DNA of 64,000 nt from Nomia melanderi (Eukaryota; Arthropoda; Insecta; Hymenoptera; Halictidae): contig NC_135003.1 of the NCBI RefSeq assembly GCF_051020985.1, forward strand, positions 3,434,001 through 3,498,000, in the 5' to 3' direction. The translations under genes and the position numbers were made by a program. Under the pieces are notes generated by a model. The model had not been told where the DNA came from. It was given only the letters and a program-made list of their open reading frames with translations, and did no database searches. Below, in pieces: positions 1 to 14,177 of the stretch (position 1 is its first letter; every line of letters starts with the position of its first letter).

Positions 1-2067
1 GGACATATAATCGTTATTATCCACTATAAATAAAAAATAAAAAATAATCGTTCAACGATTATAATAAACAGTTTTAAAGCTTGAAAAACAATTCTAGGGA
101 AAAAATAATTTCTCAAAGGGTTTTTATGAAGGTACCATTTCTTTTGAAACGTTCTTGCGTGACAGTGGCCGGTTAAGGTGTGAAACATGATTCAACATAA
201 AACCCGCGTATTCGAAATCTTTGCGACGCATTGGTCAATGCAGGGTTGAAGTGAACCCGTTACTCCTCTTTTTTTTCGTCGAAACGTAGAATTTTTCAAG
301 TGACAGGGGGAACGGTCACAGGATGTTGGCTTCATTCATCGACACTAAAAATAAAAGGTTGGTCAGTACGGCTGAAATCGAACATCGTCAGTGGATTTCT
401 ATCACGGCAGATTTTCGTGACACACGTAATATCGCGTTTATGTGGTCAGTCTCTAACAAAATGGTCTTGTACTGGATTATAAGGCCAGCGCGCACACGTA
501 CGAACGGGCTCGCGCGCGCGCCAATACACACAATACAGGAACACACACATTTGTAGGTCGCAGAAAAACACCGTGCGCGAAATACTTTAGAGTGTTTCTC
601 CTTCATCGGCATGGATGCTCATTGAAGAGTGCACCACATTACAATTTCGTAAGGGGTGATAATTTTAGAATGTATTCGAGGTCAAAAACTGTTCCGCCCT
701 CTTGATCCACATTGGTCGTGACCTGTGCTTGGCAGACACCTGCATACCGATAATGTCACTCTGACACCGTAATCGAGCCTAATCTTTGCTGTATGTGCAA
801 GGTGAACGATAGCAGCGGTACCAATCAGTGATTACTGAATTATAAATGTCGCAATTGAAAATATAAAATTTGATAAATGCGATGGAATAAATATGTTTCG
901 TGTTTTGCAAACGCATTCACTTTCTCCTGTTTGAGTATAATCTCTTTACTTTCCAAAAATTTCACTTACTTTAAACGAAACTAATGAATACCCCTTTTTA
1001 TTTATTTGATACTTATTTACGCAAAAAGAATGAAAAATAAAATAAAAATATGATATATTTCAAGTAAATATTCCATTAACTTAGTCTTTTATACGCAAAT
1101 CATTTTGAACACAGTAACTTAGTTAAAGTAAAACATTATACATTTATAACAAAATATTTTTAACGATACTTTCTCTTCATTAAACAAAATTCGAATCTTT
1201 GTTGTCTGTTTTGCATATATTTTATTATTCATCAAATATACTCAAATATGCTTATACATTATTATGAAATGAATATAATATACATTTAAAACTATTGACA
1301 TTTATTTTATTTGATTAACGTATCAATATTCAATCAAATTCAATTTGTCGTTCGTGTTGGTTAATACCCAATGAACTGTATAATACAAAGTCTGACATAT
1401 GTTCCATGTAATTTTTGGCAAATTCGAAGGTTTCTAGTCCAATTTACAGATGTGTCAGCTGATTACCTAATGTCGTAGACACACGCGTGTGACCTTCGGA
1501 TCGCGTAACTCGTTCTATAATCGCAACTATCGTTTTTTTTTATGCCTTCATAGAACGTGACAGCGTATTGTTAACGGTCGCTGCTCTTGACCGATAATAC
1601 AAACGTGTTTGATCGTACCTAAAATGTTATCTGACCTATCAATTGTTCGTCGATCAGGAGAGGTTATTAATATTCTTGTTATAAATAATTAAAGAAACCA
1701 AAAAGGATCCTGTATCCGATATTTTTAGTCAGTACAGCTGTGATAAGGAAAACGTAACTCGTAAAATTCCGCACTTTTATTTTTTTCTATTCATTTTATC
1801 AACATCCTGAACTCTTTCGTGATTTCATTCGTAAGAAGTATTATTTTTATTTCACTCGCTGATCGTGAATTAATTGCTTGGACAAATTAAACTTATCATA
1901 CTATTAATACACTTTTTGGAATAGTGAGATGTTTTTTTAGCTCCTATACATTTATTATAAAATTTATTGCATGATATTGAAATGCGGATTTAATGTAGAA
2001 CATTTATTATGTAATATCCGCACGATTTGCTAAATAATACGCCAGTAAAATTTTTTATATTATTTAG
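1..2067. other. Intergenic DNA with a CpG-rich patch, no gene recognised
   Basis: No exon chain or recognisable protein was found on either strand. Positions about 140-830 are clearly richer in G, C and CpG than the rest and include alternating CG and CA runs near 487-548. Overlapping open frames there exist on both strands, as expected when GC-rich DNA lacks stop codons, and none resembles a known protein. In hymenopterans such islands often mark promoters or regulatory DNA, but no transcription unit can be shown here. The remainder is AT-rich. Confidence 0.45.
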
Positions 2068-3530
2068 TAGGTGAAAGTAGGGCAAGGTGGGAATGCGAAA
2101 AAAAATTGATGAATAATTTTATGTTTAGCGATTTCCTGTTTGTAGAAATACTGTGTATAGCGTTAATATCTATTTTTAAAAATATATTAAAATTGATTTA
2201 TAAAACTTAATGAAGAAAGCACAGAAAAGTAATTTTGAAAATAGTAATAATTCGCATATATCACACACATATGAGGTATCAATTGAAAATAACAGTTCTG
2301 AAGGTTTCTGAGCTAGTCTCGAATACTTGTTGATGATTTTCTCGATAAAGATCTACTTTCTCCTTGAATGTAGATCTGGAGCACTAAAATCTAGCTGCTT
2401 TACGATATCCTATTTATTTCTATATAACTGCATCAACAGGTTTTTGCATTGATTCTTTGAATCAATTCTGTTTCTCATTTTTTTCCTTTATGTGTCTGAA
2501 CCATTTTATTTGAAAATTAAGTAACTTCATCTTGCCCGAAATGTTGCATAGAAATCAATTAAGTGATAATACCATTATTTGTTTATGATTGATGTTCATA
2601 AGTAGAAAAATAAAAACTTTAAAAAACTGCTTATCTAATAGTAATAAAGAGATAATATTATTAATACTTGTTATCTAGCTGTTAATATTTACGAGGATAT
2701 TCTAGCGTGACAAGTATTTTTTTATGCTTTTTTATTTATTCATAAGGATTTGAAAAAAGTTATTGACGTAAGCTTTGTGTGATAATGTTTACGTATCTTT
2801 GAGTATGTAAAAAGAGGAGATTGTTAGTCGACATTATTTGAGCTGTTCTGCTTATCTTGAACGAAAAAATTTAATCGATTATCAAACAGTATGAACACAC
2901 CTATCGCAGGTACTAAAAAGAAGGATATATGTTTAACATTTTAAAAAGTAATGGTGCTTTGAATTTAATGTTTTGGTTTTTTGTGTTTCTTTTTATTGTT
3001 AAATGACTGTGGAAATTAGTAATAAATATATTTCAACATAATTGAGGTATCAGCGATAACCATACATGTGCTGATAACACATGCAGAATTTGATCTCGGC
3101 CTATGCGACAGTTTTTGAGATATCGTGGTAACCAATTCGAAAAATCGAGTTTCGAGGAAAACGCGTTTAAGGTATTTTGATCAGTCTATGACAGCATTAC
3201 AACAAGATTTCTAACTCTGTTATTTTTTCGAATATCACTAACAACTTTTAAAAGCACATTTTTAAACAGTTACATTTTCGATATATCAAATAAAAAAATC
3301 AATTTGTTTGATCGGTCATTCTAGAATGTCTCCTTAAAACATGTCAAAGAATAACATGATAAACGAAAGAATCAGAATTATGATCAACAAGTGCACAAGA
3401 ACAAAATAAAGTGCCTTTAGCAATTGGCAACACATCGTCAACTGTATAATTGGTATTTTTTTCTATTTTTAATTATTTGGATTCATAACGAGAAATAAAC
3501 GATAGTGTCTCCTTGTCTCATCTTCCCCTA
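2068..3530. mobile_element. Probable TA-flanked DNA transposon relic, 1.46 kb
   Basis: The left end reads TAGGTGAAAGTAGGGCAAGG. The reverse complement of the right end reads TAGGGGAAGATGAGACAAGG, an imperfect terminal inverted repeat bounded by TA on both sides. The ends resemble those of the two elements at 40984-41739 and 62780-63659, which suggests one superfamily, possibly Tc1/mariner-like because of the TA flanks. No transposase reading frame was recognised, so it would be a non-autonomous or decayed copy. The interior was not clearly alignable by eye to the other two, so membership is tentative. Confidence 0.5.
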
Positions 3531-4707
3531 TATAAAATACAATCAATAAAACATACTAATTACTAATATATCTCATCCACAAAATTTAATACATAAAATA
3601 CATTTCACAAAATTCATAGTATAGTATATATAGTGATTCTCAAAGTTCAATATGCAAAAATCCTTTTAACAACTTCACTTAAATCTCATGCAAAATTTAA
3701 ATACAATTGTAACTTGTGAATGAGGCAATTTTTTACAAGTATGAGTTATTCGTGTGCTTGGCGTGAAAATTGTTCGAGCCATTGTCGGTCGAACTTGCAC
3801 ACGGTTTTGCATACGATTATGAGATGTAGTTGTCCGCTGACTCCCAGTTCAAGTCCAAGTTCATTTTAACATTCAATCTTCAATTGTCGACAAGACGGTT
3901 GCATTTCAACGTTAATAATGGTTGGTTCGCTCGTGACACCCTTGTCCGTCGTTTTAGCGCCATTTGACGATTATATGGCGCGAAATCAATTAGATAATTG
4001 TGGCTCACGGGTGTATTCCGCCTGGTAATGCCCTTCACAAGCCAGGTTATGCAATCAGTGATAACGAGAGCGATCAACCACGGCAACCATGCCACCAACA
4101 ATTAATCAAGAAGACTATCAGTGTCTCTTGATTCCACGTAGATTACCGTTATGCAATGGTAGAGAATTTTGAGAGGCCTTCATTAAAATGAATCGAAGGG
4201 TTATTTAGCAAGTACAATGAATAACTCAACCATGTGCTCTTCGCATTCCTTTTACATTTTCTTCTTGATAATTTTGTATTATTTTTATTGTTTTATTTGA
4301 AATGCATTTCGAAAGACAATTAGTTGATAGAAAACAGTGTAAAGAATTCTTTTTACTAATACTGCTGAAAATAATATAATAACATAATACAATTTAAAAA
4401 TGCTTTGATAAGGAAACATACTTTTGAATAAATCTTAAATATATGTATGAAACACACTATGTAAATACTTAAGGGTTAAGGTATTAAATATTAGTTGAAT
4501 GAGTAGATATTACTGTTATATATTAGAGGCGGATAAAATTTAGAGAAAAAGTTTGTAAATATATGATATTAGAAGTATGAGATGTTTTATGGTTCAGATA
4601 AAATAGTATCCAAACAATATGGAAAGTTAAATATCATGAAATAAAATATTTCTTCTTAATAAATTGGAATATTTTAATAATATAATAATATAATAACATT
4701 ATTATAC

Positions 4708-4738
<31 letters not shown>

Positions 4739-7367
4739 TGACTTTCAAAAAAGATGATTGGTCTTCTACAAGAAAGCAAACAAATATAATATAAAACGAA
4801 ATTCTAATTAAGACTGTGTTGAGATTCTGATCGATAAATATTTATTATACAGTTGTTAATGGTGTTAACTTCTATAATTTATAATTTTATAAAATTGATT
4901 TACGTTAGATGGATGCCTCTGCAGCCTCTATAATTTGGAAGAATTGAGATTCCAGACCCTTCTTTTCTCGCTTGAGTAAAACTAGGCTGGGATAATCACG
5001 ATTTTGCCACAAGAAAGCCTCCCTTCTCTTTGCTGTATTAATCCTTCGCGATTGTCGACCTTCTGGCACATTCGCCAGAGAATTTCAATCTCTCAGCCTT
5101 TCGAACACATTCTGATCCGAATGGTAATCGACGTTATGGTATCTGCATCGAAATAGAATGAAATTTACTCGTGTTAAAACAATTCCTATCAGACCAATTA
5201 TACTTCTGAACTTATGACACTCGTGTGAAATAAATCAAGAACAACTTGATTATTTTGTTAGAAAGTTAATTTTCTATATTGTCCATTGACTGTAAAATAT
5301 TTTACGCGATAGAATTGAACTTTCATTCTAACTAACTGTATTTTAATAACATTTTGCACACATTTAGAAAATGGGGTACTCAATCAAATCTTACTAAATT
5401 TACTTTGTTAAACATTAAAAAATAAAGCATATTAAACTTTCAGCCGGATCGATTTCTTTTTCAAATTATAGATCTTTATTAGAATCAAAACTTTGTGGAA
5501 AAAATTGTTTGAATATATAAAGCATGTTTCGTATATAAACAATTAATTTTTATATTTAATATTTTTTAAATATATAATGAAATTATAATAAAATAATGTC
5601 TAACAAATTACTGAAGCATTACTTTTAATTCAAGAAACATATAAAACGAAAGGTTTTCGCTTCTCAATGTTCATACTGCGAATTGTTAATGGAAAATATA
5701 ACACAAGAAATTTACATAGTCGGAGTTCGAATAAGCATTGCTGAATTCTTCGATCTGAACGTCATTTCATCGGTGAACTTTGGGTGCGCGCGTCAATGGT
5801 ACTGCATTGTCCTAGTGCACTGGGTTAATCGTGTTACTCATTACCGCATTATCAGGCCTCTAATTTCATTTCGTATTGATCTGTCGCCACAAGCTTCTTA
5901 TTACGACCTTATCTTGAATCGTCTAGACATCTGTCGAAATTATTAAATCAATTCAATTATAATCATTCAAAATTTTTACTGGTCAACAAAGAATCGTTAA
6001 GCATTCTTATTCATTGATAATTAATTTATTCGTATGATAATCGATAAGATTGATGAAGCTTTGGAAGTTAATCTTTGTAAATTTAAATTTAAATTAACTG
6101 ATTATTGCAGAAGAAAATTCGCTATGTTATCGAATTTATTAACATTATTATATAATTGATTCCTTACCGTTTTAATCGGGTATGTAAATGCAAGAAACAT
6201 ATTGAAATAAATTTCTATATCATTATTGATATTAAAAATCTTTTTCTTTTGTTTCGAAGCTTTTGAAACACTTAAGAAATTAAATGAATTTACATGATGC
6301 TTGTATATTACTGTTTATTATATACTATTCATAGGAACACATGTTAAGTAATTTTTCAAGTGACATCATAACTATTGCAGTCCATTACTGGATATGCGTT
6401 TCTCTGAAATGATAACGTAATTTTCAGTTAATTTTCCGCTTCCTTATAGACAGACGCTGGAAAAATTGAAAATTAAAATTTGTTAGGAATCAAGATGTCA
6501 ATTATTTTTTCACACGATCATTTTTTATATCATAATTTTCATATCATCATTGGGTTACATTTTTCAAATTTGAAGAAAAGTAGAAAGTAAAGGTCGATAC
6601 AAGCTATACACTCATAATTATTGTTTTATTATTTCCCTTCAATCGCGTAGACTAATTTTGATAACATAAAAGACTTAAAATGCTTTCATATTGTAATCTC
6701 TGTAAAATTTCATGGTTCATCGAATACATGATAAAAGATTTTTGAACAGGAGAAAGAAAGACAATGTCGTAATGCTTTTACATAAGTAATATTAGGCACA
6801 ATTAAATTTGTCCATTCTAAATGGACTAGAAGAAGGATGACCTCTACTTCATTTGTCAATTAAAAGCAATAACTCCTTTCGGGCTATACGAAAGCGGCTA
6901 TCGAGACGAGGTCAATGATATAATTCTGAGAGTATGGGGCATAATAGCATGATTCACATTTTCAACAACATTGAATGCAATCCTTAATGACTGTCTGGAA
7001 GACGGAAACGAATCTAGGAAGATTCTTTTTATTTTGAAACAATCGATGTTTGAGATTATGTTACGAGTTACCTTTTCGGAATTGTGTATATTTAATATCA
7101 AGTCAAGTAAAATTGAAAGATATATGAAGCTTCTAAAATACAAAACTTAATCAGTCGTGCCACACAATTTTATTTAATTGAATTAGAAAATGTTATAAGA
7201 TTCATTATAAAAGGTATCATGTTTATGAATCGTCAATTATTTAATTTCAAATTAATTTTCAACCACCTAAGTAACAACTTCACCATACACATTTATGTAA
7301 ATATACTTTTTTATAAAACAATTTTGCGAGCCACCTATTAAATTGAAATTTGTTATCGAAATTTATA
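3531..7367. other. AT-rich intergenic DNA, no gene recognised
   Basis: Only short open frames occur and none resembles a known protein. A patch at about 3720-4140 has higher GC but no recognisable RNA gene or exon. An AT microsatellite lies at 4710-4739. Confidence 0.5.
4710..4739. repeat. (AT)n microsatellite
   Basis: An uninterrupted AT dinucleotide run of about 30 bases within AT-rich DNA. A shorter one occurs at 48881-48897. Confidence 0.9.
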
Positions 7368-7618
7368 TTAACACATTCGCGACCGTTGACGTGAATTCAC
7401 GTCTTTTCAAATATATTTTTCACTTGCGACTTCTTTAACGGAAATTTCTTCATTTCAAACAGCAGATTATAACAAGACCAACATTTCAAAACAAATTTTC
7501 TAATTTTTATCTCTGTTTTAACGTCAGAAATTTACGCCGATTAGCTTAAAATTTTCTTCATTTTCACCGGCAATGAGTATTAGAACAGCGAAAGATTTCC
7601 CGGTCGCAAATATGTCAA
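7368..7618. mobile_element. MITE with TTAA-type ends
   Basis: A 251 bp segment starting TTAACACATTCGCGACCG. The reverse complement of its right end starts TTGACATATTTGCGACCG, so the two ends match at 15 of the first 20 bases. The left TTAA is intact and the right is changed to TCAA. TTAA target sites are typical of piggyBac-related MITEs. It contains a perfect 16 bp palindrome at 7388-7403 (GACGTGAATTCACGTC). No coding capacity. Confidence 0.6.
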
Positions 7619-7636
7619 TTTATTTTAATTGTTTCA

Positions 7637-7910
7637 TTAACACGTTGAATGCCAATGGAAATCACCGGCGACCCCCGCCCAAATTCAATTACTGTAATTT
7701 CCTCAATTAAACGATGATTATTTGAAAACATTCGTGTATGGTAAATAACACTACCTAATGCAGCAACATTCAGCAAGACGAATATTAATTATTATTAAAT
7801 AATTTAATAGTAATAAAAAATATATTGTATTAATATATAATAATTTAATATCGTAATTGTTTATTTCGCGTATTCATCTCCTTAAAATCGTGCGGTATTT
7901 AACGTGTTAA
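7637..7910. mobile_element. MITE with TTAA target duplication
   Basis: A 274 bp segment whose left end (TTAACACGTTGAATGCC) and the reverse complement of whose right end (TTAACACGTTAAATACC) match closely, with TTAA at both termini. It lies only 18 bp beyond another TTAA-ended element, so the two form a cluster. The interior is AT-rich and non-coding. Confidence 0.65.
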
Positions 7911-7984
7911 AGTTGTTTTCACTTAACTAGTTAACTGCGTACGACGAGTATACACCTCATCTTAAAATCAAAATGATACTAGCT

Positions 7985-8137
7985 GAATTTTTTATTTTTT
8001 TTTCAGATAAACATGTAATTTTTCTTTGTTTTGCTTTGGTTTTTCATTAAAACATACTCTAGGTGCATTCGTCCCGCGTTTGCCGAGTGCACACTTTATT
8101 TTTTTATTTTATTGCGTGTAAAACGAGATTTTTGAAA
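7985..8137 (-). repeat. Dispersed repeat, copy 1 of 3
   Basis: Read on the minus strand, this matches 63862-63936 through TTTTAATGAAAAACCAAA and then TTACAT-TTTATCTGAAAAAA. It also matches both ends of 52575-52650, where the middle appears deleted. Family unknown. No coding capacity seen. Confidence 0.5.
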
Positions 8138-9420
8138 CTAAATTCCACAGTTTATAGGTTAAAAAGCTTTGCTACGTTAATAACAAAATAACAGTGTTAA
8201 AGTGAAGTAGTAAAACATGCAGTTAATGGTGAGCAAAATATGAGTATCTTTATTTTCGCATTCTTACCGTATGAGTAAGATTTTGTTCCGCGCTGTATTT
8301 TTCCACGCAACGAAATGTATCGAGGAGTAGCTTAATTATGTTTACCAGTGGTGTACTAATTTGTCCAAACAATTTAAATGATTAGAAAGAAAGAGGAATG
8401 TAAGCGATCGCCACAGTTCGCGAATCGTGCTGAGAAGAGAACAGAACATTGCGTGTTGAATGACGTCAAATGTGCAAATATAATCGCGAATACACGTAGG
8501 ATGATTTGCTCATTTACGACGAGAAAGACACAACTTCAAATTTGCCATCTTTGAGTTATTCATATGTAAAGAAGAGCTCTTCTGAATTCGTGTCTCTGAA
8601 TGTCGACGTTATAATGCTGATATTCCAGTTCCATGCTTCATACATCAATTTGTCAATACTGATTTTGTTACGTAATTATAACAATACAGGAAAAACTCGA
8701 CCGGTTTTCCGGAAAATCATGAGTTCAAGTTGAAATCCAGTTTAGCACGTTCTAAAATAAGCAAGACGTGTTTGATGCGATTATTAAAATTACATTTTTT
8801 GAAAGCTTTGAGGAAAAGTAATTATCGTTCGTAAGAATTTTTGTTTGACAACGTTATGTTTGAGTTACCTTCGAATTAATTAGTAAGTCAGAACATAAAT
8901 AATGTCTGTCGTAAATATTGACGAATTATGAAATATTAGTGAATCAATAATAAAAAGAAACACATTTTTAATTCAGTAACGATTATAGTGGTAAAGTAAC
9001 CCAAAAATGTTCAATTTTCAAAATGACAAATTTGTAAAAAATTAATTTTACCTTTTTGTCAGTTATAGACCTAATAATACAACATGGAATAAATGTACAT
9101 AAAAATCGAATAGATGTAATTTGTCAAAGGAGAGTAGGAAATGTAATATTGTAAAGGCGATATTCAAAAAGTATGGTGGTTTCGAACGTGTTGAAAGGAA
9201 ACTGAATCTCGCGTACTCGATTCTCGCTTGACCACTTGTGAAAATATTAATACAGAGCCTGTAATTCGATAATGCTCGACGATAAATTTTTTAAGGGGGA
9301 AATTGAGTTGCATCTGTCACAGCGAATTAATGTTTCGTAAGAGTGTGCGCTCGTCTGCTCGTATACGCTATAACATTGTCTACGGCCATGAATAATTGTA
9401 AATTACTCGCTTTAAATAAT

Positions 9421-9525
9421 AACTTCAATAATTAAATTACAAATACGACATGTTAATAAGACATTCACGTTTTCATAAACAACAATGAAATTTGTTAATT
9501 ATCTGTTATTTTCTGTATATTAAAT
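9421..9525 (+). repeat. Diverged local duplication, copy A
   Basis: This segment, running from an ACTTCAATAATTA block through TTAATAAGACATTCAC to TTAATTATCTGTTATTTT, recurs in the same order and orientation at 10577-10680 with substitutions and a small insertion. It is non-coding and may be a decayed repeat. Confidence 0.5.
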
Positions 9526-10576
9526 TCGTTGATTTAATTTTGGTAATTACTCGAATTGTTCGTTTAAAGAGGTTTCCATTTAATTTATATAAAATTTTTC
9601 ATTTTATTTATCTCGACTTTTAGTAATATTTAAATCAACGAGATGTGTACTTTAGATTAAACGCGATCGATAAATGTCGCTGTTACCTTCACGGTTAAAT
9701 TACATATTGCTAACCGTTTTACCTACTGTCATGAATAATTCGCTGGCAATTTTTTCGCAATGATAACGAAAGAATGTTTTGTGAACTTGAATAATAAGAA
9801 ATTTTATGTAATGTAACATTATATTTACTCGAAACATCAAAGTTTTGCAAATTAGTACGAATGCTTTAAACTTCATGTATCGATTTACGTTTAATTAAGG
9901 TATAAATATAAACATTGGAGATTGTGTGTACTCGTTTCCACAAATAGCACTTAAAATAAGTTTTTATTTACTACCGTTTGAATCGATCACTTATGCTTCT
10001 TATTTAACTTCAATAATTAGATGAAATTGTAAACTAATTTTATTAAAAACAAAATTACAAATGCAATGTGGTTGCTTCTCAGATATTTCTTAACACATTA
10101 GAACAGCATTACACCAAGCTACAGTTAAATTAAAAAAGGCAAGGTAAATTTTGCAGTGGAAACCCGAAAACATTTCGAACTGTAAACGATAAATAATAAC
10201 ATAAAATTTATTGGAAATTTGAAAGTGCACAGAAGCCATATGATGCGAAAAGATGCGTGAAATGTCCAAAACGTATCCCTACATATTCCCCTATGTTCTA
10301 ACTGCGTTTTAATAAATTTGAATTTGCATAAAAGTCCGCACTGTATTCATTATTTTACTTTATCGAAGAAGGAAACTTACAATTACTGTCGTCAGTTTTA
10401 GTACTGTTTCGAATTCCTTTAGCATTCCTTGAGCAAAGAAAGCAACAGTTTACCGCAAAAAAATTACTATTGTTTCGCAGAGTAATATTCTTAGAGTTCA
10501 TTAACTGGTATCATACTAATAATTTTTGATAGGTATAACGAGAGTAAATATTGTATTGTAACATTTAAGTGATACT

Positions 10577-10680
10577 TTCAATAATTATATTGCAATTACA
10601 AAATGTTAGTTAGTTAATAAGATATTTACATCTTTATAAAACAAGAATGAAGCTTTTAATTATCTATTATTTTGTGTTAA
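10577..10680 (+). repeat. Diverged local duplication, copy B
   Basis: Direct-orientation counterpart of 9421-9525. Shared blocks include TTTCAATAATTA, GTTAATAAGATATTTACA and TTAATTATCTATTATTTT. Confidence 0.5.
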
Positions 10681-13600
10681 AAAAGTATATATTTTGTTTA
10701 TATAAAAATTTTTAATAGGTGTTTTCTTTATATAAATGTCTTAAGTAATCGAAGTAATGACAGAAGTGTGCTACAATCAATTTATCAGCCTCCCACAACA
10801 TTATACAAGTATCGACTGTGAACGATTAATTGATGAATACACGCGACTTAATTGTTACTGCGTAACACCATTTATTAATTACAAGATAGCACGTGAACTA
10901 TATTGGCGAGAAGCTGTATTGAACTTTGTTCGTCATTGACTAACTATCGCCGATTTATCCAAAAAGGGATCTCGTTGAAAAAAAGAAAGACAAAATCAAG
11001 TTTATTTATTTAAAGCGCATTTGTTTTTACGTTTCATTAATATAATTAGTTTTCATTGAATTTATGCCTATTTTATCAAATTAATTATACAAACTACTAG
11101 ATTGTATTTAGTACTCACTAATTATCAAATATTAATAAATAAATATGCGCACAAATATTATGTATAATATTTACTCACGACTATCTTAATAATATTCCAG
11201 CATAGTTTATATTGAATATATTTGCGTACTTGGTATTGATAGCGTCGAGTATCAGAGATCAATTGCGAATATTATTAAGATAACACGCATTCAGATTTAT
11301 TTCCTCATGGGAACTTTGAATGAAAATATTCGAAATATTTAATCCTGCGAAAAATGGAAGATTAAGTAAATTACACATTGGAACTATGGAATATTAAGAA
11401 GTACAATATGGGAATGTTAGAAATGTTAAGAATATTAGTAATATTAGGAATAGTAGAACTATCAATCAAAATGACTGGTTTTAATTTTCATATTTTGCAC
11501 TAATTAATATCACAAACGTATTAAATATCCGAAATTATATTAAACATTACTAATTTTATTTAGATAATATAATAAATAGACTGCGGATCTTTATGCAAAT
11601 TCAAATTTTTGTATTTGTTTGACCTGAGCGTGTTAAAGTGAAATACAAGTGCCGTGTAAATGAAAGTTTTTCCACTCTTTTTCAAACGTGTTACACCGAA
11701 ATTGTGCAATTCGAGTGTCGTGTAAACCGAGAGTTAAGTATACTTTGCATATTTAAAAAATTGTTTAAAATGATATTCTGTTTACTATTACAGGAAGCAT
11801 TTGCATGTTAATTATATTAAATATTCGGTAGTTTTAGCGTTAAGTTACCCTTTCGTCGGTAATATGGTTTTGCACGAACACGATTGGGAATATGAAAATA
11901 TAACGATCACTTTTAATTTTTCCTTGTTGTGAGTTTTGTAAAAATCTAAAAAAATATTAAGGTACTTAATATAGTCCCTAATTTAATATGTATATATGTG
12001 TGTATTTCGTAAACCTAGTATTAATGATGAAAAACGAAAAAGAATTTTTAATCTTCCTTTAGCAAATAAGAAATAAGAAATGAGAAATATAATTTAGGAT
12101 ACAACAAATGTGGACTGGATTCTTCTGTCGATCCGATTCATCGTGTGATCCGATTCGCCTCGGTCTATCCTATTTAAAATTGATAATGGAAATGTTGTAG
12201 TCGTTGGATAGTAGATATCTTGAACTTTTAGTAGATGGGATGCTCGAGGTATACGTGAGAATAATATATAGGAGTTTATATTGCCGGCGGAAGGTTAACG
12301 AAGCTTTCGGTTGCAAGAGAATAGAATTATGCGAGTAGAGACAATTAGCGTCGAGTTTTGTATACTAATTAGCTTGTATGAGTCGAATGTCGGTGAAGGG
12401 ATCGAATCAAAGATGCTTAATTCCTTATTCGATTGGTAACGACACGCGGAGCGGAAATAAAAGTCGTTACCAATCTGTTCAATTAGTATTTAGTTACATC
12501 GTTGCGGCTACAACTTGATATCCTTCTTGCATTACAGACTAAGTGTATTGTTACTTGCATTTCAAACGATAAATTCCTGGCGTTAATATATCATTCGTGA
12601 TACAGGGACATAGTATTGAGCGTGTAACAGTGTTCAGCTATTTGAATATGTACAAGCAATATTCTAATAACAGAATAAAATTGAATAAATAATGCTTATT
12701 CTAGTTCAATTCTGCTTGAAAACGTCACCGCAAATCTGATATGCATACTCAGATAAGTTAAACACAATAGAGGAAATTTGTTGACCACTTATTTTATCAT
12801 TTTTTTCTAATTAAAACAGTAAATTATTTTGCCGCTAACAATTCGAAAATATTAATGTTAAAAACAAGTGATACTATATATTGATTGTAAAACTGAATCT
12901 ACAATTAGGTGATAAATATTCATGAAGACAGTCTTTCAATAAACATGAACCGAATATTATAAATATTTTTTTAATGTTGTTTGAAATTCCATTAGTCGAT
13001 AGTAGAGTCGATATTAGAAGGCAAGAAATTCAAACCACGTCGTATGTGTTATACAGTGGTTTTATTTCCTCTTACGTTCATATGCACGTTCCCTAATTAT
13101 TATTATAGCATTATATAATCGGTGGCTGTGTGAATTACATTAACAAATATAAGTAGGAAATTTTGCAACAGTGAATGTCATTGTGTGGCAAAGGACAGAT
13201 ATCTATTTGCTTCCACTTTCTTTTATCACGTGTGTATTATGTAGCTTAGTCTGAATTATACAACACGTGAAACTGTTTATTTTTGGTCGAGCATTTTACT
13301 CTTAACTTTGGCCTATTTCCAGACACAACGTTCTGCTCACATTAATATTCCTGCTGTATTTGTGTGCTTTCCGATCTACTTATACGTTCACAATAAATAA
13401 CTTGAGCAGTGAATATGCTATACCGTATTTTTCATAGTATGACAACCTTCTAATGACATAAGAATGAACTGGTTTCGAAATTAAAGGAGCCAAACATAAA
13501 TTGAAAACGAATTTTAATTACAATATAGAATGGTTAAACATTAATTACCTATTCATATAATTTATAAAAAATAGATGTACTGAAAATTTAATATACTTTG

Positions 13601-14177
13601 AGAGTATTTTAAATAAGATATACATAAATGTCTATATCTACAAAAATGTCTTAAGAAAAAGTTATGTTTCGATTTGACATTTAAAATATACGAAAATTAT
13701 AAATCAAATGATGATAATAATAATATAAAAATAATATGAAGAAGATTTATCAGATTTATCAAAATAAAAATGACCATAAACGATCTTTCAAACAATCCAC
13801 GACGTTGACAAACGTTAAAAGTATTTGTTTCATTCATTAAATCACAGTACAGTGTAGTTTATTAAATTAACAAATAGTTTATACCCAAATATAGTGAGAA
13901 GAGAAACTAAAACAAGATTAATAAACATATGATCCTGATTTTTATAGCTACAATAAAATAATTGTTTCTCTACACTAGACTACATTATTTTTATCATATT
14001 ACATACACTTTTTTTTGTTTAGAATAAGATCATATTATTTCAAGAATAATTTGGTATTTTGAAGGTATAAATCATCTAATTTGAATTTAACGAGTATAGC
14101 ACGATGAATGGAAAATTTAGTAGAAATGTCAAGGTCACGACAATTTATATTCAGGAGCACATCTCATATTAAAGACA

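Larger units (their letters stand above)
8138..14177. other. AT-rich intergenic DNA, no gene recognised
   Basis: Six kilobases of AT-rich DNA with only short open frames, none resembling a known protein. It holds a full palindromic CRE octamer TGACGTCA at 8461-8468 (just inside the region), two CACGTG hexamers at 13227-13232 and 13264-13269, and a diverged local duplication (9421-9525 and 10577-10680). Confidence 0.45.

Noticed and set aside
388..612. Minus-strand open frame in the CpG-rich patch at the left edge
   Set aside because: It overlaps equally long plus-strand frames, and its Cys/Ala/Arg-rich content reflects CA and CG repeats rather than a protein family.
10757..10939. 60-codon open frame with a fairly protein-like composition
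   Set aside because: Too short, without splice partners or recognisable family. Similar frames are expected by chance over 6 kb.
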